A DNA stretch of 64,000 bases from contig NZ_JBHSRI010000002.1 in the NCBI RefSeq assembly GCF_042658845.1, forward strand, positions 1 through 64,000, written 5' to 3'. The translations under genes were made by a program, and so were the position numbers. The notes under the pieces are model-generated. The model was given only the letters and a program-made list of their open reading frames with translations, was not told the origin of the DNA and ran no database searches. Shown here in pieces: positions 33,326-41,265 of this stretch. Position 1 is the first letter of the stretch; each line of letters starts with the position of its first letter. Source of the DNA: Paenisporosarcina macmurdoensis. GTDB lineage: Bacteria > Bacillota > Bacilli > Bacillales_A > Planococcaceae.

Positions 33326-33562
33326 TTATGAAAAGTGCATATTTTGAATGTTTTGTTTGAACGTTTTGCTATGAGAGTTAACCTGCTCGAAAGTGAATAC
33401 ATATGCAAAGTTGCAGCCTTCGCAAGCGAAGCCAATTTGTTTTTTTGTGAATGGATGTTGAAAGTACACTTCATCAAACCCACATACATGGCATTCCATT
33501 GTATGAAAATGTTCACGAGGACCAATTATCTCATCAAGAAAAAATTCAAAATCAAAATTCAA
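33326..33562 (-). CDS. Small zinc-ribbon protein, 78 aa
   Basis: TTG 33562 has GAGGTG six bases upstream. The protein carries a four-Cys zinc-ribbon pattern, MECHVCGFDEVYF then GFACEGCNFAYVF, with 20 residues between the CxxC pairs. The N-terminus is acidic (DFEFFLDEIIGPREHF) and the tail basic. No known family is recognised. The paired CxxC motifs argue for a genuine gene despite its size. The opposite-strand frame at 33335-33592 has no such support. Confidence 0.55.
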   Translation of the reverse strand: MNFDFEFFLDEIIGPREHFHTMECHVCGFDEVYFQHPFTKKQIGFACEGCNFAYVFTFEQVNSHSKTFKQNIQNMHFS

Positions 33563-33726
33563 AATAAACACCTCGAATTTCTTTTCAAATAATATAGCAA
33601 ATAGATGATAAAAAAATAGCCATAATTTGTAGGAGTTTCACAAAAAGGTTTCGACATATGAATTTAGATTTATGTACGGTTTCTTACCCTTTTGTCGAAT
33701 GAGCGTATAAAAAATAGAGGTAACCA

Positions 33727-33781
33727 GCTAAGGTTTCACTATCTAAAAAAGCTTTTGGTCAGCACCAAAAGCTTAAGAAAG
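33727..33781 (+). repeat. Dispersed hairpin repeat, copy G
   Basis: GCTAAGGTTTCACTATCTAAAA followed by a perfect hairpin AAGCTTTTGGT - CAG - ACCAAAAGCTT-type core and AAGAAAG. It is the most diverged full-length copy of the ~60-bp family. Confidence 0.65.
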
Positions 33782-33802
33782 ATTGTATACGATAAAAGCA
33801 GT

Positions 33803-34264
33803 CTATTTCCATTTATCCAATCTCCAATTTTGGCATATTCTTTCAATCAGTAAAGTATCATTCCATATGTCCCATGGCGATAATTTTATTTGTTCATCTG
33901 TTAACTCATAAAAAGTCTGCCTCTGCCACGAGTCATAATCTACAATTTGCCAATATACACCGCCACCATTAGAATCATCAAAGCAATCTCTGAATTTATC
34001 AGGAATTACAAAACCAATGGGCAAGTCATAGTTACCAATTACTCTTAGTATTTTCTTTTTAATTGCTGCTTTCACTGGAAAGTGAATTAAATACTCCTCT
34101 TTTCCATGAACTAATTCAGATAAATTTTGTGGTTGCTCTTCATAAATCCCTGGAAGAACTCTTATTAATTCCACAAGGTCGGGATTATTAAATACATGTT
34201 GTAAATATGCTTTACCTTTGGGTGTATCAATTTCAAAAACATCCCCGACTAATAATCGCTTCAA
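33803..34264 (-). CDS. Imm26-like immunity protein
   Basis: A 153-residue soluble protein starting at TTG with AAGGGG upstream. The N-terminus KRLLVGDVFEIDTPKGKAYLQHV and the later ELIRVLPGIYEEQPQNLSEL, HFPVKAAIKKKI and WDIWNDTLLIERI resemble Imm26 immunity proteins of polymorphic toxin systems, which neutralise nuclease-type toxins. No toxin, secretion tag or second immunity gene lies beside it, so it is an orphan. This could be protection against neighbours or a remnant. Confidence 0.6.
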   Translation of the reverse strand: MKRLLVGDVFEIDTPKGKAYLQHVFNNPDLVELIRVLPGIYEEQPQNLSELVHGKEEYLIHFPVKAAIKKKILRVIGNYDLPIGFVIPDKFRDCFDDSNGGGVYWQIVDYDSWQRQTFYELTDEQIKLSPWDIWNDTLLIERICQNWRLDKWK

Positions 34265-34405
34265 TACTTAACGCCCCTTATAGTTAATTAACTTTAAAAA
34301 TTGGTATTCTCTTAAAACCTGCCTAGCACATATCGGGTTTGTTTCAGCAATACTATTAATTCTGTTGTCTCAGTAAGGTTCTTTATTTTATTTCTCGATA
34401 GTCAT

Positions 34406-35008
34406 TCACTCGTTCGGTTTTTGCGCGACAAACTGGATTACATGAGACAAGCCATGATGTAATTCTCCTTCGTGACGGAAAACTTCACCCATGAAAAAGT
34501 GAACAATACGCCAGTCAGCAAAGGGATGCAAAAACTCTTGTGGTTTGTATAAAAGTTCTAGATCTTTTGGTCCGCCACTGTTATACGGGAGTTGATAGTA
34601 TGAATACACTTCAGTTACAAAATATCCTCCAGGTTTAACGGCATCTTTTACCCCTTGTAGTGTTTTCATTCGCAATTCAGAGGGGAAATGGCCAAAGACG
34701 CAGACAATTTCATCCCACATTTCTTTGCTCCAGTTAGCCTCGTTTAAATCGACAAGTTCCGTATGAACAGACTGACCACGTTCTTTTGCTAGCTTTTTTG
34801 TTTTTAATAGCCCTGACTCCGCGAAATCCCATGCTGTCACATTCATCCCTTGTTCAGCTAGAAAAACAGCATTACGACCTTCACCTTCAGCAATGGCTAA
34901 AGCATCACCTGATAATGCCAACTTTTTCTGAATATCTGCTAAAAAGACGTTAGGCTCCGTTCCATAAATAAAATGATCAGTTTGAAATCGAGTATTCCAA
35001 TGGTTCAT
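34406..35008 (-). CDS. SAM-dependent methyltransferase (class I)
   Basis: A 200-residue cytoplasmic methyltransferase. Motif I is ALAIAEGEGRNAVFLAEQG (about residues 35-53), an E-G-E-G-R-N form common in TehB-like and uncharacterised YrrT-type families. The following acidic residue is in VTAWDFAESGL; motif IV is DEIVCVFGHFP, and the post-motif is LKPGGYF-like VKPGGYFVTEVY. Ribosome binding site AAAGGGTGG. Substrate unknown. A decayed copy of its 3' part lies at 30784-30966. Confidence 0.85.
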   Translation of the reverse strand: MNHWNTRFQTDHFIYGTEPNVFLADIQKKLALSGDALAIAEGEGRNAVFLAEQGMNVTAWDFAESGLLKTKKLAKERGQSVHTELVDLNEANWSKEMWDEIVCVFGHFPSELRMKTLQGVKDAVKPGGYFVTEVYSYYQLPYNSGGPKDLELLYKPQEFLHPFADWRIVHFFMGEVFRHEGELHHGLSHVIQFVAQKPNE

Positions 35009-35233
35009 TGAGTATCCACCCTTTCAATGAGAATTATTATGCTTCTGATGGTACATTATACTGCTAATTGAATGGAAAAATAAAATAATGGTTTTTTATA
35101 CTTAATTAATCCTAGTAAGAAAGATTAAATTGGACCACACATGAATATAGATTACCCGAATTGACAGATTAATTCACTCCTATCTGTCATACTGTATGAA
35201 GAACCTAAAATTTGTAATAATTGGAGGCATTGG

Positions 35234-36091
35234 ATGTATAAAAATGTATTAATACCCCTATTTCTAATGTTGGTTATGTTTTGTTTGCCTGCCTGTTCCG
35301 AGTTAGACGATACAGGTTCGCCACAAGGTAGCGAACCTGATATTCAAGAAGTTGTTCCTGAGGATCAAGAAACTCAGCGTGATAAAGACGACGAAGAGAC
35401 AGTTCCTGTTGTGGACGAGGTGCCAGAAACGTTACCCGATTCTGAAATTAGAGTAATTATGGATAAGTTTAAGCAGATAGAAGAGATTATTAAAGAGACA
35501 AATAGCAAGATGACATTTTCTATGGAAGAAAGAACTCAACCAGAAGTGATGACAGCTAAACTTCAAGAAAACTTACCGGAGAGTATTAAGGAACTGGTAT
35601 CTAGCGAAATGCTTAATAATGAATTACCGGAATTGATTCAGTATTGGTATTCCACGAGTGGGGAAGATGGATTTTTCCCTGAAATCTCGTTGGATGCACG
35701 GATGGAAGTTATTGAAAATACGCCACTATTAATAAAGGTAAAAACATTTCAATTGAAAGACTTTTATCAACACCATGGAAATGTCTATATAACAGCAGTG
35801 AACGAAAATGGTGAGTGGTTAATTGATGGCGGTTACGAATGGGTAGATGCAGACAAAGAACCTCTAAACTTGTCAAAAGAGGAATTACTTATCCATGAAG
35901 AAATTTTTAATGAATCCGAAATCGAGTTTATTGCTGAAGAAACCATAACTAGTATATTGAATGACGGCACTTCGAAAACTGCAAATGCGATCATCATTAA
36001 AATTGTTAAAGATAATACGCTTAAAGGCCGGTTTACGGATACAGGAGTATTTGTGAATGAGCTACCTGAAAAGTTTAAAGCATCTGAATAA
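35234..36091 (+). CDS. Putative lipoprotein, 285 aa
   Basis: Exported lipoprotein with signal peptide and lipobox LPAC (Cys21). A low-complexity acidic linker of about 45 residues (QEVVPEDQETQRDKDDEE) precedes a globular part. Strands such as VYITAVNENGEWLIDGGYEWVD and NAIIIKIVKDNTL suggest an alpha+beta domain. No catalytic motif. ATG 35234 has TTGGAGG upstream. It is monocistronic with its own terminator. Function unknown. Confidence 0.75.
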   Translation: MYKNVLIPLFLMLVMFCLPACSELDDTGSPQGSEPDIQEVVPEDQETQRDKDDEETVPVVDEVPETLPDSEIRVIMDKFKQIEEIIKETNSKMTFSMEERTQPEVMTAKLQENLPESIKELVSSEMLNNELPELIQYWYSTSGEDGFFPEISLDARMEVIENTPLLIKVKTFQLKDFYQHHGNVYITAVNENGEWLIDGGYEWVDADKEPLNLSKEELLIHEEIFNESEIEFIAEETITSILNDGTSKTANAIIIKIVKDNTLKGRFTDTGVFVNELPEKFKASE

Positions 36092-36097
36092 TTTTTT

Positions 36098-36136
36098 TGA
36101 AGAGGTTTGTCACTAAATGACAAACCTCTTTTTGTC
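36098..36136 (+). terminator. Terminator of the lipoprotein gene
   Basis: GAGGTTTGTCA / TGACAAACCTC with a CTAAA loop, then five T residues. Confidence 0.88.
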
Positions 36137-36219
36137 TATAAATAAAAAAATGTTAATCAGGGAAAGGTTGAAAAACTTTTAATAATTGCATGGAGTCCAT
36201 CATATGGTAGTTAAGAGGA

Positions 36220-36420
36220 GTGAGAGATATTCATACGTCTTGGTATCGTGGCGTAGCGTCTTTTGGTGGAAAACCGAAAGTGTTTGTTTTACCCCCACCG
36301 ATTTGGTGGCAGATGCAACCACCGTATTGTCCCGAATTCACACCAGAAGCGGCTTTTGTTCACGGGTCCGTTTGGCCATTTTTAGTTGATGGATATTCTA
36401 AAGAGGAAGGTATCTCATGA
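36220..36420 (+). CDS. cotJA: Spore coat-associated protein CotJA
   Basis: A 66-residue inner-coat protein expressed in the mother cell in known Bacillus species. The Pro/Trp-rich core (VFVLPPPIWWQMQPPYCPEF, then TPEAAFVHGSVWPFL) matches the CotJA pattern xPPNxxxGxQPPxLPQFSPxEALxxGTLWP. GTG 36220 is the first possible start after an in-frame stop. AAGAGG abuts it closely, so a start a few codons later is possible. Its stop overlaps the cotJB ATG. Confidence 0.8.
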   Translation: MRDIHTSWYRGVASFGGKPKVFVLPPPIWWQMQPPYCPEFTPEAAFVHGSVWPFLVDGYSKEEGIS

Positions 36421-36659
36421 GCGAAGATCAGCGGAAATTGTTACTGTCCCTTCAAATTGCTGATTTTAATGTAATTGAATGGGTGCTGTATATGCATACG
36501 CATCCAGATGATCTTGCGGGGTGTCAAAAGCAAAAAGAAGCAATGAAAATCGCAGCAAAAACCAGGAAATCTTATGTAGCTCTTTATGGTCCTTTAACGA
36601 TTCTTACCCCTATTTCTTGTACTAAAAAAAGCGAGACGCCTTGGCCATGGCAGGTTTGA
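36417..36659 (+). CDS. cotJB: Spore coat protein CotJB
   Basis: An 80-residue coat protein of the cotJ operon. LLSLQIADFNVIEWVLYMHTHP and the C-terminal YGPLTILT...PWPWQV are characteristic of CotJB. GAGGAAGG precedes ATG, which overlaps the cotJA stop by four bases. Needed with CotJA for CotJC assembly in B. subtilis. Confidence 0.88.
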   Translation: MSEDQRKLLLSLQIADFNVIEWVLYMHTHPDDLAGCQKQKEAMKIAAKTRKSYVALYGPLTILTPISCTKKSETPWPWQV

Positions 36660-36676
36660 AAGGATGGGGATAGTCG

Positions 36677-37246
36677 ATGTGGGTATATGATAAAAAGCTG
36701 CAATATCCAGTAGAAGTCCGCGATACAAATCCAACATTAGCAAAATATTTAATGGAACAATACGGAGGAGCAGATGGCGAATTGGCCGCTGCATTAAGGT
36801 ATATGAATCAACGTTATACCGTGCCTGATAAAGTAATTGGATTATTAACAGATATTTCAACAGAAGAGTTCAGTCATTTAGAAATGATTGCAACGATGAT
36901 TTACAAATTGACCAAAGATGCGACACCAGATCAATTAGAAGTTGCGGGATTAGGCGCTCATTTTGTGAGTCACGGCCATGCACTCTTTTATAACAATGCG
37001 GCAGGGGTTCCATTTACCGCGACATATATTCAGGCAAAAGGAGATCCCATCGCAGACTTATATGAAGATATTGCAGCTGAAGAAAAAGCACGTGCTACGT
37101 ATCAATGGCTAATCGATATCTCGGATGATCCTTATATTAACGATTCATTACGCTTTTTACGTGAGCGTGAAAATGTCCATTCCATGCGTTTTAGAGAAGC
37201 AGTGGAAATGTTAAAAGAAGATCAAGTACAGAAGAAGATTTTTTAA
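36677..37246 (+). CDS. cotJC: Spore coat manganese catalase-like protein CotJC
   Basis: A 189-residue member of the Mn-catalase family, a four-helix-bundle dimanganese protein deposited in the spore coat. Metal-ligand Glu/His pairs are visible in DISTEEFSHLEMIATM (about residues 57-72), HFVSHGHALFYNN and YEDIAAEEKARATYQ (about 131-145). The length equals B. subtilis CotJC. It is the third gene of cotJABC, 17 bp after cotJB. The operon identifies the host as an endospore former. Confidence 0.93.
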   Translation: MWVYDKKLQYPVEVRDTNPTLAKYLMEQYGGADGELAAALRYMNQRYTVPDKVIGLLTDISTEEFSHLEMIATMIYKLTKDATPDQLEVAGLGAHFVSHGHALFYNNAAGVPFTATYIQAKGDPIADLYEDIAAEEKARATYQWLIDISDDPYINDSLRFLRERENVHSMRFREAVEMLKEDQVQKKIF

Positions 37247-37272
37247 GCGCCGAGCACTTTGGCGCTTTTTTG
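37245..37272 (+). terminator. Terminator of cotJABC
   Basis: AAGCGCC / GGCGCTT stem with loop GAGCACTTT and TTTTTT. The left arm overlaps the cotJC stop codon. Confidence 0.85.
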
Positions 37273-37340
37273 CGTTGGGAGGAAGTTTTTTTAAAATGTG
37301 ACCTAGAAAAAAGGCTGATTCTAGGTTCAAGAGGATGTCT

Positions 37341-37470
37341 TTTTGAGAAGATGAATTTTAATTGTGATTCTAGGAAGTCGAGTTGTAAAAATGCGTGAAT
37401 TAGTTGTGATTTTGAAGTATTTAGATAAAAATCATCGGTTAGTTCTAATATAAAATCAGAACTAAAGGTT
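37341..37470. repeat. Degenerate 21-bp-period array, family 3 in reverse
   Basis: (A/T)A(G/A)TTGT words start at 37360, 37381 and 37402, exactly 21 bp apart, with a weaker match at 37423. Their complement (ACAACTA) corresponds to the TTACAACTAA word of 22113-22207. Confidence 0.6.
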
Positions 37471-37576
37471 TTTGAGGATAAAATAGCGGGCATCATTTTA
37501 TGATTCTAAATACGTCCCATGCCTGACATTAAAGTCAATCTGCTCGGCTCTTTCATTATATCAATTGAAACATGAA

Positions 37577-37611
37577 TTGACATATCGAGAATTATCGATT
37601 AGTATTCAATT
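37577..37611 (+). promoter_or_regulatory. Promoter of the arsR-like gene, probably leaderless
   Basis: -35 TTGACA (37577-37582), 17-bp spacer, -10 TAGTAT (37600-37605). The predicted transcription start coincides with the ATG at 37612, and no ribosome binding site is present. The spacer carries ATATCGAGAATTATCGAT, a likely operator resembling the sequence before the transporter genes. Confidence 0.7.
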
Positions 37612-37929
37612 ATGGAAAACCAAATCGAGATTTTCAAAGTGTTAGCGAATGAAACGAGATTAGATATGTTGAAGTGGTTGAAAGATCCCATGAATCATTT
37701 TGATAAGACAACTGCACATCTTGCGAAAAATATCAGTGAAAAAGGGGGCGTATGTGTAGGTGACATCCAAGAGAAAGCAAATATGTCACAATCTACTGTT
37801 TCGCATTATTTAACGATGATGCAGAGGGTTGGTCTTTTAGAATCAGAGCGTCATGGGAAATGGACATACTACCGTCGAAATGATGAACGCATACAAGAAA
37901 TTGCCGAATTCATAAAAGAGGAGCTTTAA
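37612..37929 (+). CDS. ArsR-family winged-helix regulator
   Basis: A 105-residue repressor. IFKVLANETRLDMLKWL is the ArsR N-terminal signature; the HTH is VGDIQEKANMSQSTVSHYLTMM (about residues 52-73) followed by the wing GLLESERHGKWTYYRRN. The ELCVCDL metal site is replaced by GGVCVGD with one Cys, so it may sense something other than As/Cd. Probably translated from a leaderless mRNA. It is followed after a terminator by two DUF606-type transporter genes with a similar ATCGA-rich operator. Confidence 0.9.
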   Translation: MENQIEIFKVLANETRLDMLKWLKDPMNHFDKTTAHLAKNISEKGGVCVGDIQEKANMSQSTVSHYLTMMQRVGLLESERHGKWTYYRRNDERIQEIAEFIKEEL

Positions 37930-37944
37930 GCTCTCTTTTTTTAT
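37914..37944 (+). terminator. Terminator of the arsR-like gene
   Basis: GAGCTT / AAGCTC stem spanning the stop codon, followed by seven T residues. Confidence 0.7.
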
Positions 37945-37951
37945 TTTAATC

Positions 37952-37981
37952 ATATCGATGATACTCGAAGTATAGATATGA
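37952..37981 (+). promoter_or_regulatory. Putative ArsR operator before the transporter pair
   Basis: ATATCGATGATACTCGAAG followed by TATAGATATG is an interrupted inverted repeat sharing ATATCGA..AT..TCGA with the site inside the arsR promoter at 37582-37600. Confidence 0.5.
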
Positions 37982-37995
37982 AAGGAGGAAGCCAT

Positions 37996-38424
37996 ATGAA
38001 AATTTGGGTTTATATCATTGCATTAGTAGCAGGCCTATCGCTAAGTGTAGAAGGCGCCATATATGGTGAACTTGGTAAATCAATAGGCAAGCTAGAGAGT
38101 AGCTTTTATAACTTTTTCGTTGGGACCATTATCATTGCGATTGTCCTATTATTTCTAGGGAAAGGGTCCCTGTCCTACACATTTAAAGCACCAAAATGGC
38201 AGCTAACGGGTGGGTTACTTGGCATTATTTATCTAACCATTCTTGTCATCAGCATTCCCATTGTCGGCGTCGGTCTAGCAATGATAAGCGTCATCGTAGG
38301 ACAAATGGCGATGAGTATGATCATCGAGCATAATGGATGGTTAGGCAGTCGTACATCAAAACTTAATAAGGAAAAACTAGCAGCTGTTACGTTGATGGCT
38401 GTATCATTGCTTCTCATCTTTTAA
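37996..38424 (+). CDS. DMT-type transporter, DUF606 half 1
   Basis: A 142-residue membrane protein with about five helices (WVYIIALVAGLSLSVEGAI, FVGTIIIAIVLLFLG, LGIIYLTILVISI, AMISVIVGQMAMSMIIEHNGWLG, AAVTLMAVSLLLIF) typical of the YdcZ/DUF606 branch of the drug/metabolite transporter superfamily. ATG 37996 has AAAGGAGG nine bases upstream; ATG 37978 is rejected. It is 20 bp from a second half-size gene, so a heterodimer is likely. Substrate unknown. Confidence 0.85.
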   Translation: MKIWVYIIALVAGLSLSVEGAIYGELGKSIGKLESSFYNFFVGTIIIAIVLLFLGKGSLSYTFKAPKWQLTGGLLGIIYLTILVISIPIVGVGLAMISVIVGQMAMSMIIEHNGWLGSRTSKLNKEKLAAVTLMAVSLLLIF

Positions 38425-38444
38425 TTAGTATTGGAGGTCATTTC

Positions 38445-38924
38445 TTGTCTATTATTATATTATTGTCCTCTGTTATAGGAGGTGTTTTTTTAAGTGCACA
38501 ATCATCAATCAATGGAGCTTTCAGTAAGAATGCGGGTACTTATGAAAGTACATTCCTAACATTTATCACAGGAGCGTTGATACTCGCCGTTGTCATATTG
38601 TTTTTTGGTACCGGTGATTTACTTGCCATATTAGACGCACCCAAGTGGCAATTAAGTGCAGTATGGTTTGGCGTCGGTTACTTGTTTTTGACCATTATAG
38701 CGGTCCCAAAAATCGGAATAATTGCAACCAGTATATCGACAGTCATCGGACAGCTATCGATGGGCATGTTAATCGATCACTTTGGCTGGTTTGGCGGCGT
38801 ACAAGTCTCGTTTGACTTAAACCGTTTCATAGCTATCATATTAATGTTGATTGCACTGCGCTTAATATATATTGCAAATATGAAAACTCGCTCACAGGTA
38901 GATAATCCATCAATTGAATCCTGA
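38445..38924 (+). CDS. DMT-type transporter, DUF606 half 2
   Basis: A 159-residue homologue of the preceding protein. Shared landmarks are GGVFLSAQSSINGAFSKN, STFLTFITGALILAVVI, APKWQLSAVWFGVGYLFL, STVIGQLSMGMLIDHFGWFGG and a final helix FIAIILMLIALRLIYI. TTG 38445 has GGAGG upstream. The pairing with 37996-38424 behind an ArsR gene suggests regulated efflux or uptake by a two-gene transporter. Confidence 0.85.
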   Translation: MSIIILLSSVIGGVFLSAQSSINGAFSKNAGTYESTFLTFITGALILAVVILFFGTGDLLAILDAPKWQLSAVWFGVGYLFLTIIAVPKIGIIATSISTVIGQLSMGMLIDHFGWFGGVQVSFDLNRFIAIILMLIALRLIYIANMKTRSQVDNPSIES

Positions 38925-38965
38925 TAAAGAAGTGCGGTGTGATGAGTGCCAAATATCGATATTTT

Positions 38966-39026
38966 CAGAACGAAGAGTGTTACTCACAGAAAAGGATTTT
39001 GGCTAGAGCCAAAATCAGTAATAAAG
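38966..39026 (+). repeat. Dispersed hairpin repeat, copy B
   Basis: AACGAAGAGTGTTACTCACAGAAAAGGATTTTGGCTAGAGCCAAAATCAGTAATAAAG pattern. It differs from copy A at only a few positions. Confidence 0.82.
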
Positions 39027-39127
39027 ATTTCAAGCGATTAGAGTTAGCGATAATTAGTGAATCAAGCGGAAATCGCCATATTTTGAAGAGAAAAGTTCTT
39101 GAATGGTCAAATACCGCTAGCGCTTGT

Positions 39128-39188
39128 CCGAACGAAGGGTGTCTCTAATAGAAAAGGCTTTTGACTTTAGCAAAAAGCACTAATAAAA
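39128..39188 (+). repeat. Dispersed hairpin repeat, copy C
   Basis: CCGAACGAAGGGTGTCTCTA ATAGAAAAGGCTTTTG ... CAAAAAGCACTAATAAAA. It lies 162 bp after copy B in the same orientation, in the same intergenic space. Confidence 0.78.
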
Positions 39189-39203
39189 TTCTTAAACAAT
39201 ATA

Positions 39204-39253
39204 GTCATGAAAAAGACAGCTGAGATTGTATCTTCAGCTGTCTTTTTCATGAC
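39204..39253. terminator. Bidirectional terminator (TTGTATC-loop family)
   Basis: GTCATGAAAAAGACAGCTGA and its complement flank a GATTGTATCT loop, giving a stem of about 20 bp with A- and T-tracts on both sides. It serves the convergent transporter and LVIVD genes. Confidence 0.88.
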
Positions 39254-39299
39254 AATTAATACTTACATTTAAGCTTATAGAGTTCTTCCGTTTCTAAAA

Positions 39300-40694
39300 C
39301 TATGGAGTTTGAATAGCAGTGTTTGCATTTGCGTCATTTGAACTTCCTTTTTTCTGTAACACTTTTAGTCCTGATCCCATGTCAGATGCAAGAACGTAAT
39401 TTCGATCTACAAAGACTCCCCAGATGTTTGATTTACTAGGAATGTATGAACCCGTTTCAACTGGGTTCGATGCATCTGTAATATCCACTACGCGAACTCC
39501 ACCGGAATAGTGCGATAGGTAAAGTGTGTTTCCGTGTACTTTCGGGTCATGTACAGTCGACCCACCTGGCACTTTTCCTGTGAAATCAGTCTTGAAGGTA
39601 CTAAGAAGTTTTGGTGCTGTTTTGTCTTTAATATCATAGAGCATTGTGTAGCCGTAAGATGTTTCGAATCCGTCTCTAACTGGACCAAAAACTTCACGTG
39701 TTTCAACGAGTACGTTACCACCTTTTGCAAGATCCATGGAATGTGCTGAACCTTGTACAGTAGAAGCAAAGTCTGTTCTTCCTAAGTAAACAGGGTTTTT
39801 AGCGTCACTAATATCAAGGATAATCGTCCCTAAATCCCAATAAGAAAGGTAAGCAGTGGTACCGTTTCCGTCAGTTTTTACACTGTGTGCAAAAGCTGTT
39901 CTCTTAATACCTTCTTCATCAGTCCAGTTATAGCCATCGTAATTTTCATCGCTAACTTCTGGAATATAATCACGTGGGTCAAATTCATAAATAGTTTCTG
40001 GGTTCGCAGGATTGGTTACATCGACAAATGAAACATCCATATTTTCACCATGTGAGTAGTAATCTGCATAGCAATCAGCTGTTAAGACATAAATGTTATT
40101 ATCTTGAACCGTTAAATACAGTTCATGTGTACCACGTGCAGGAGAAGGAGACTCCCAAAAACCTAATTTTTTCGGTTCTTTTGGATTCGTCACATCATAT
40201 AGCAGGAATCCGCCTTTCGTGTCCGGATTGAAGCGATCCAGTTGTTGAACACTGACAACTGCTAAATCACCTTTGAAATCAGGCGTGTCAACAGTTTTGA
40301 CAATTACTTTTTCTTGCCAAGTCCCTTCAACCGAACCAAAGGATGAGACTTCCACAGGATTAGAAGGATCTTTCATGTCAAATACGCGGACACCGCCAGC
40401 GCCGCCATTTGCTGAGTGTGTTCCTAGATATGCGAATCCTTTATGAGCATACACGTCTGCAGTTGAGTTTTTGACTCCTTCTTTAAGTTCTTTCAAAGGA
40501 ACCGCTGCAACTTCTTGCAGATTCCCTACGTTTTTACTGCCTTCCAATAATGGAACGACCAACTCACTACCAGCAAGATTTTCACCTTTTTCTACCGAGC
40601 CACCCAGTTCGTCATGGGCATAAACCGTTGATTCTGTAACAGAAAAAGTTAAAGCTCCTGCCAAAGCAGTTCGAATCCAAAAAGCACTCTTCAT
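39300..40694 (-). CDS. Secreted LVIVD-repeat beta-propeller protein
   Basis: A 464-residue exported protein with signal peptide ending around VYAHD. At least five LVIVD-type repeats are visible: VRVFDMKDPSNPVEV, FLLYDVTNPKEPKKLG, VSFVDVTNPANPETI, TIILDISDAKNPVYLG and VRVVDITDASNPVETG, each a propeller blade of the [VI]xxxD[IV]xxxxNPxxxG pattern. No SLH domain or sortase signal. ATG 40694 follows GGAGGAGGAAATTTG. The ligand is unknown. It is the last minus-strand gene before a divergent SLH gene. Confidence 0.85.
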   Translation of the reverse strand: MKSAFWIRTALAGALTFSVTESTVYAHDELGGSVEKGENLAGSELVVPLLEGSKNVGNLQEVAAVPLKELKEGVKNSTADVYAHKGFAYLGTHSANGGAGGVRVFDMKDPSNPVEVSSFGSVEGTWQEKVIVKTVDTPDFKGDLAVVSVQQLDRFNPDTKGGFLLYDVTNPKEPKKLGFWESPSPARGTHELYLTVQDNNIYVLTADCYADYYSHGENMDVSFVDVTNPANPETIYEFDPRDYIPEVSDENYDGYNWTDEEGIKRTAFAHSVKTDGNGTTAYLSYWDLGTIILDISDAKNPVYLGRTDFASTVQGSAHSMDLAKGGNVLVETREVFGPVRDGFETSYGYTMLYDIKDKTAPKLLSTFKTDFTGKVPGGSTVHDPKVHGNTLYLSHYSGGVRVVDITDASNPVETGSYIPSKSNIWGVFVDRNYVLASDMGSGLKVLQKKGSSNDANANTAIQTP

Positions 40695-41265
40695 CAAATT
40701 TCCTCCTCCTAATATGTTAGTCTCTATTTCGGATATTAAGTAACCCGAAATAGTATAATTGTATTTTACAGAATATTTGGAAATATTTATATCATTCTTT
40801 ATTACTAATTAACAATATATGACAATGTTCCTGGTATTGCTTAAGAAAAAAGAGGTTGAGCCTATTTTTTGAGGTTTTTTTCATGTTGAATATTTTTATT
40901 GGCGGATTTTATAGTCATAATGTCATGGTTATCAGAAAACTAGGTGTTCAATATGAAGGAAAGTTCATGAATCTCCCGCAGCGATTGCTCAGTTGGAAAA
41001 ATCGAGCTCCAAGTTGGAATCGAAATGTTCCGAACGAAGGGTTATCTAACAGAAAAGGTTTTGACGAAGTATTTAAGAAATAAAGAAATGCAATAAATTT
41101 ATGTTTCCAGTGGTTCTAACAAAATATTTACAGCATACACAACCTTATATTTCACTAGGTAAATGTAATTAAATTTCCAGTTTTCGATACTTTTTGTTGT
41201 GGAATCATTTATAGTTTAGGTGGAAGGTCTAGGATAATTTGGAATTAATAAATGGGGGTTTTAAA
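40695..41265. other. Divergent intergenic region with partial repeat D
   Basis: About 570 bp without a credible gene. It contains partial copy D of the ~60-bp repeat (41030-41070: CCGAACGAAGGGTTATCTAACAGAAAAGG) and two AGTTGGAA words 21 bp apart at 40991 and 41012, perhaps the remains of another 21-bp array. Promoters were not resolved. Confidence 0.5.

Noticed and set aside
33335..33592. 85-aa plus-strand frame opposite the zinc-ribbon gene
   Set aside because: The minus strand has paired CxxC motifs and a GAGGTG-TTG start; this strand has neither.
36180..36215. Possible sigma-E promoter before cotJA
   Set aside because: ATA and CATATGGT-like boxes exist but would place the transcript start almost at the start codon; spacing could not be confirmed.
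38939..39148. 69-aa plus-strand frame after the DUF606 genes
   Set aside because: Consists mostly of dispersed hairpin repeats B and C.
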